A DNA stretch of 7,033 nt from CAZXYS01 sp964645005. Its GTDB lineage: Bacteria; Bacteroidota; Ignavibacteria; Kapaibacteriales; UBA2268. The position numbers were made by a program, and so were the translations under genes. Below are positions 5,502 to 7,033 of the stretch, piece after piece. The stretch lies in assembly GCA_964645005.1 (NCBI GenBank), contig CAZXYS010000072.1:1-7033 (forward strand), written 5' to 3'. Each line of letters begins with the position of its first letter. The first letter of the stretch is position 1. The notes beneath the pieces are model-generated. The model was not told where the DNA came from. It was given only the letters and a program-made list of their open reading frames with translations, and did not search any database.

Positions 5502-6671
5502 ATGATGAACCAGATAAATGATGAGAACTTTGATATTGTTTATGAAAAATCGCTGCAATATCTTAGAGAAAGAATCTCTGAGATTGAAAAACAGATCGGA
5601 ACGATTGATGATTATAAGAATTTCGAGTATACTGAGGAAGAAAGATACCAAAAATATATGAAGTCAATCGGGAGATTAGGCAAGTGCATTGAGAAACTAG
5701 AGGATATGAAATCTCAGCATGGGCAGGAATTCCCTGAAAAGTGGGAGAATTCAATTACTGCATACAAAAATTTATACCGGGAATTCATCGTAGCATCAAC
5801 AGATCCGGATTATTATAAAAAGAATGAACATTTGGAAGTAAATGAAGATGAGCAGGATAAATTTAAGTCGTTCTCATTTGATCTATATTTTGGTGAATTG
5901 CAGCCTTTCAGTTTTGAAATACAAACTGAAATAAAGAAGATAATATCTGACCTGATTATGCAAAGGAGACCTGCTGTCCCGATATTTATGTTCGAACCTG
6001 ATGATATATTCAGATACTCGGATAATCTGCAAACCCAAACAGACAAAATAGAATATTTCAGGGAAATTCTTGATGAATACAATTATTTTGAACCCCAATT
6101 TATTTATGTGCTGGAACAATTTATTTTATCGCTCAGCCAGTCAAAGACAGCTAAAATATTTGAGTTATTATTAAACATCGAGTTTAAAGAATTTTTAGAA
6201 TCCAACAAAATAATGACCGGCAGTATATTGAATCCACACATACCTGACTTTAGAAATATACTGGATTCCAGGATTAACTCCCTTGAAAGAAACAGATATG
6301 TAGATGATCTCTACCGTAGGCAGGAAGCTACCGTTGATAAGAAGCAAGAAACTACAACTTATAAACAAGATGATAGACCGGCAAATAAGCAAGATCAAAA
6401 CAGGCATACACCTAAAACAGAGGATCAGAAAGATACTCAACAGCCACTCAGCAAGTTTTATCGGGTAAATGATCTGTGCGAGATGTTTAATGTCAGCCGG
6501 AACACAATTTATAATTGGATGAATTCCGGTCAACTGCCGTATAGTAAGATGGGTAATAATAGATTTGTATCAGAAGAAGATCTCAATGAAGCTCTCAAGC
6601 GAATAGATTTCACCAATTGGCAGGAAATACCTGATATAGTAATGAAAAGAAAGTATAAAAAGAATAGGTAG
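5502..6671 (+). CDS. Unrecognised protein with C-terminal excisionase/MerR-like helix-turn-helix
   Basis: A 389-residue protein, likely cytoplasmic and DNA-binding. Residues about 14-72 are charged and heptad-like, probably a coiled coil. Residues 120-240 form a mixed region (FSFDLYFGELQPFSFEI, YFEPQFIYVLEQFILSL) that I do not recognise. Residues 273-316 are a disordered linker rich in K, Q, D and T. Residues 319-368 form an HTH_17-type winged helix (FYRVNDLCEMFNVSRNTIYN, then WMNSGQLPYSKMGNNRFVSE), the fold of excisionases and MerR-like regulators. A short basic tail ends the protein. The start is set by AAAAGG; ATG 5505 is an equally good start. It follows the integrase by 29 bases on the same strand, so co-expression is likely and a role in excision, orientation control or regulation of the integrase is a reasonable inference. 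Excisionases are usually far smaller. A distant link to RteC-type excision regulators was considered but no motif confirms it. Confidence 0.85.
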   Translation: MMNQINDENFDIVYEKSLQYLRERISEIEKQIGTIDDYKNFEYTEEERYQKYMKSIGRLGKCIEKLEDMKSQHGQEFPEKWENSITAYKNLYREFIVASTDPDYYKKNEHLEVNEDEQDKFKSFSFDLYFGELQPFSFEIQTEIKKIISDLIMQRRPAVPIFMFEPDDIFRYSDNLQTQTDKIEYFREILDEYNYFEPQFIYVLEQFILSLSQSKTAKIFELLLNIEFKEFLESNKIMTGSILNPHIPDFRNILDSRINSLERNRYVDDLYRRQEATVDKKQETTTYKQDDRPANKQDQNRHTPKTEDQKDTQQPLSKFYRVNDLCEMFNVSRNTIYNWMNSGQLPYSKMGNNRFVSEEDLNEALKRIDFTNWQEIPDIVMKRKYKKNR

Positions 6672-6889
6672 CTTAGAATATTTTCTGGCGATAGAATATC
6701 TGTTTTTTCCCGCCGAAAACTGACCTGTCTATTTCGGTCAAAGTACACCTAAGATTCATATCAGTATTCGATGATTTCAATAAAAGATAATCTGTTCTCA
6801 GTATCTAATTAAATTTTCCTCAAAAAACAAAAACTTTTTAAATGTTAATAAGTTGTGTAAAACTAATTTATTAATAAAGGAAAGCAGAA
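6672..6889. other. Gene-free AT-rich spacer before the IS remnant
   Basis: No coding signal was recognised on either strand. It contains the weak hairpin and T run at 6678-6708 and a 5-base inverted pair TGACC/GGTCA at 6721-6740 of doubtful meaning. A Shine-Dalgarno-like AAAGGA at 6876-6881 belongs to the decayed transposase that follows. An IS end may lie here, but no terminal inverted repeat can be defined because the other end is outside the window. Confidence 0.45.
6678..6708 (+). terminator. Weak possible terminator after the integrase/HTH unit
   Basis: A small AT-rich hairpin (ATA-tt-TTCT, loop GGCGAT, AGAATAT; 6678-6699, two bases bulged) is followed three bases later by six T (6703-6708), 7 bases after the stop codon of the HTH gene. 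Position and U-tract fit rho-independent termination; the stem is weak. Confidence 0.3.
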
Positions 6890-7033
6890 ATAAATAAAAA
6901 AACAAGAAACAGCTACAGCAAAGAGTTTAAAATCAATGCCGTAAAAATGTCGTAGAAGAGAAGAGAGAACCGATCAATTCCAAATTTATGTGTAAAAACG
7001 TAAATCGGTATCACGCAACGAGTTCGTAAGAAA
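6890..7033 (+). pseudogene. Decayed IS3-family transposase OrfA (N-terminal part, runs off the window)
   Basis: In one frame from 6890 the codons read (I)NKKTRNSYSKEFKINAVKM, the typical start of an IS3-type OrfA helix-turn-helix protein (compare KRYSKEFKxEAVKL), then TAG at 6953-6955. From 6949 the neighbouring frame continues with VVEEKREPI and then MCKNV. From 7004 the first frame resumes with IGITQRVRK. Joined, these give the expected order KEFKINAVKM - EEKREPI - CKNV - GITQRV, so two compensating frameshifts and a stop have accumulated. The expected start codon is ATA (6890-6892), correctly spaced 8 bases after AAAGGA, suggesting a mutated ATG. The remainder lies beyond position 7033. 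The family assignment is by pattern. Confidence 0.65.

Noticed and set aside
6195..6533. Hydrophobic minus-strand open frame opposite the HTH gene
   Set aside because: Cysteine- and isoleucine-rich antisense shadow of the charged linker; no start signal or family resemblance.
6721..6740. TGACC...GGTCA as an IS terminal inverted repeat or hairpin
   Set aside because: Five base pairs with a ten-base loop, and no partner end is available in the window; too weak to call.

Overview
The window reads as chromosomal DNA of a member of the Bacteroidota (Bacteroidetes/Ignavibacteria side). Four things support this: a decayed type IX secretion (T9SS) C-terminal sorting domain of the 'NALGQ...GIYxxR' type, an integrase with the Bacteroidota-style N-terminal arm domain, starts that mostly lack Shine-Dalgarno sequences, and promoter-like TTTG/TAnnTTTG pairs. 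The exact lineage cannot be fixed from the sequence alone; an Ignavibacteria-like bacterium is my best guess.

Left part (1-3450), mostly minus strand. A 12-repeat TPR protein with an N-terminal signal/anchor (1721-3109) is followed 57 bases downstream by a DAACS-family dicarboxylate/acidic amino acid:cation symporter (125-1663). The symporter carries an unusual insertion of about 85 residues after its first membrane helix. Upstream of the TPR gene lies a good Bacteroidota-type promoter. Beyond that, on the plus strand, is a start-less 76-codon remnant of a T9SS sorting domain (3185-3415), evidence of a lost secreted-protein gene.

Middle part (3451-4257). An OsmC-family peroxidase-like protein (minus strand) is followed by a 381-base gene-free stretch. 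That stretch holds a hairpin repeat of the GTCACCCT-GAGCGGAGTCGA-AGGGTGAC type, whose stem has changed on both sides while its loop is conserved, and a half copy of the same element in opposite orientation. Next to the integrase gene are short direct and inverted repeats that could be recombinase or regulator binding sites.

Right part (4258-7033), plus strand and visibly more AT-rich. A complete tyrosine recombinase is followed 29 bases later by a 389-residue protein with a large unrecognised N-terminal region and a C-terminal excisionase/MerR-like helix-turn-helix. The two look like one transcription unit: an integrase with a putative directionality or control partner. The window ends in a decayed IS3-type transposase OrfA remnant with a lost start codon, a stop and two frameshifts. 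The OsmC-to-IS interval therefore looks like an insertion hot spot beside an otherwise ordinary chromosomal block. No tRNA, rRNA, CRISPR array or attachment core was recognised.
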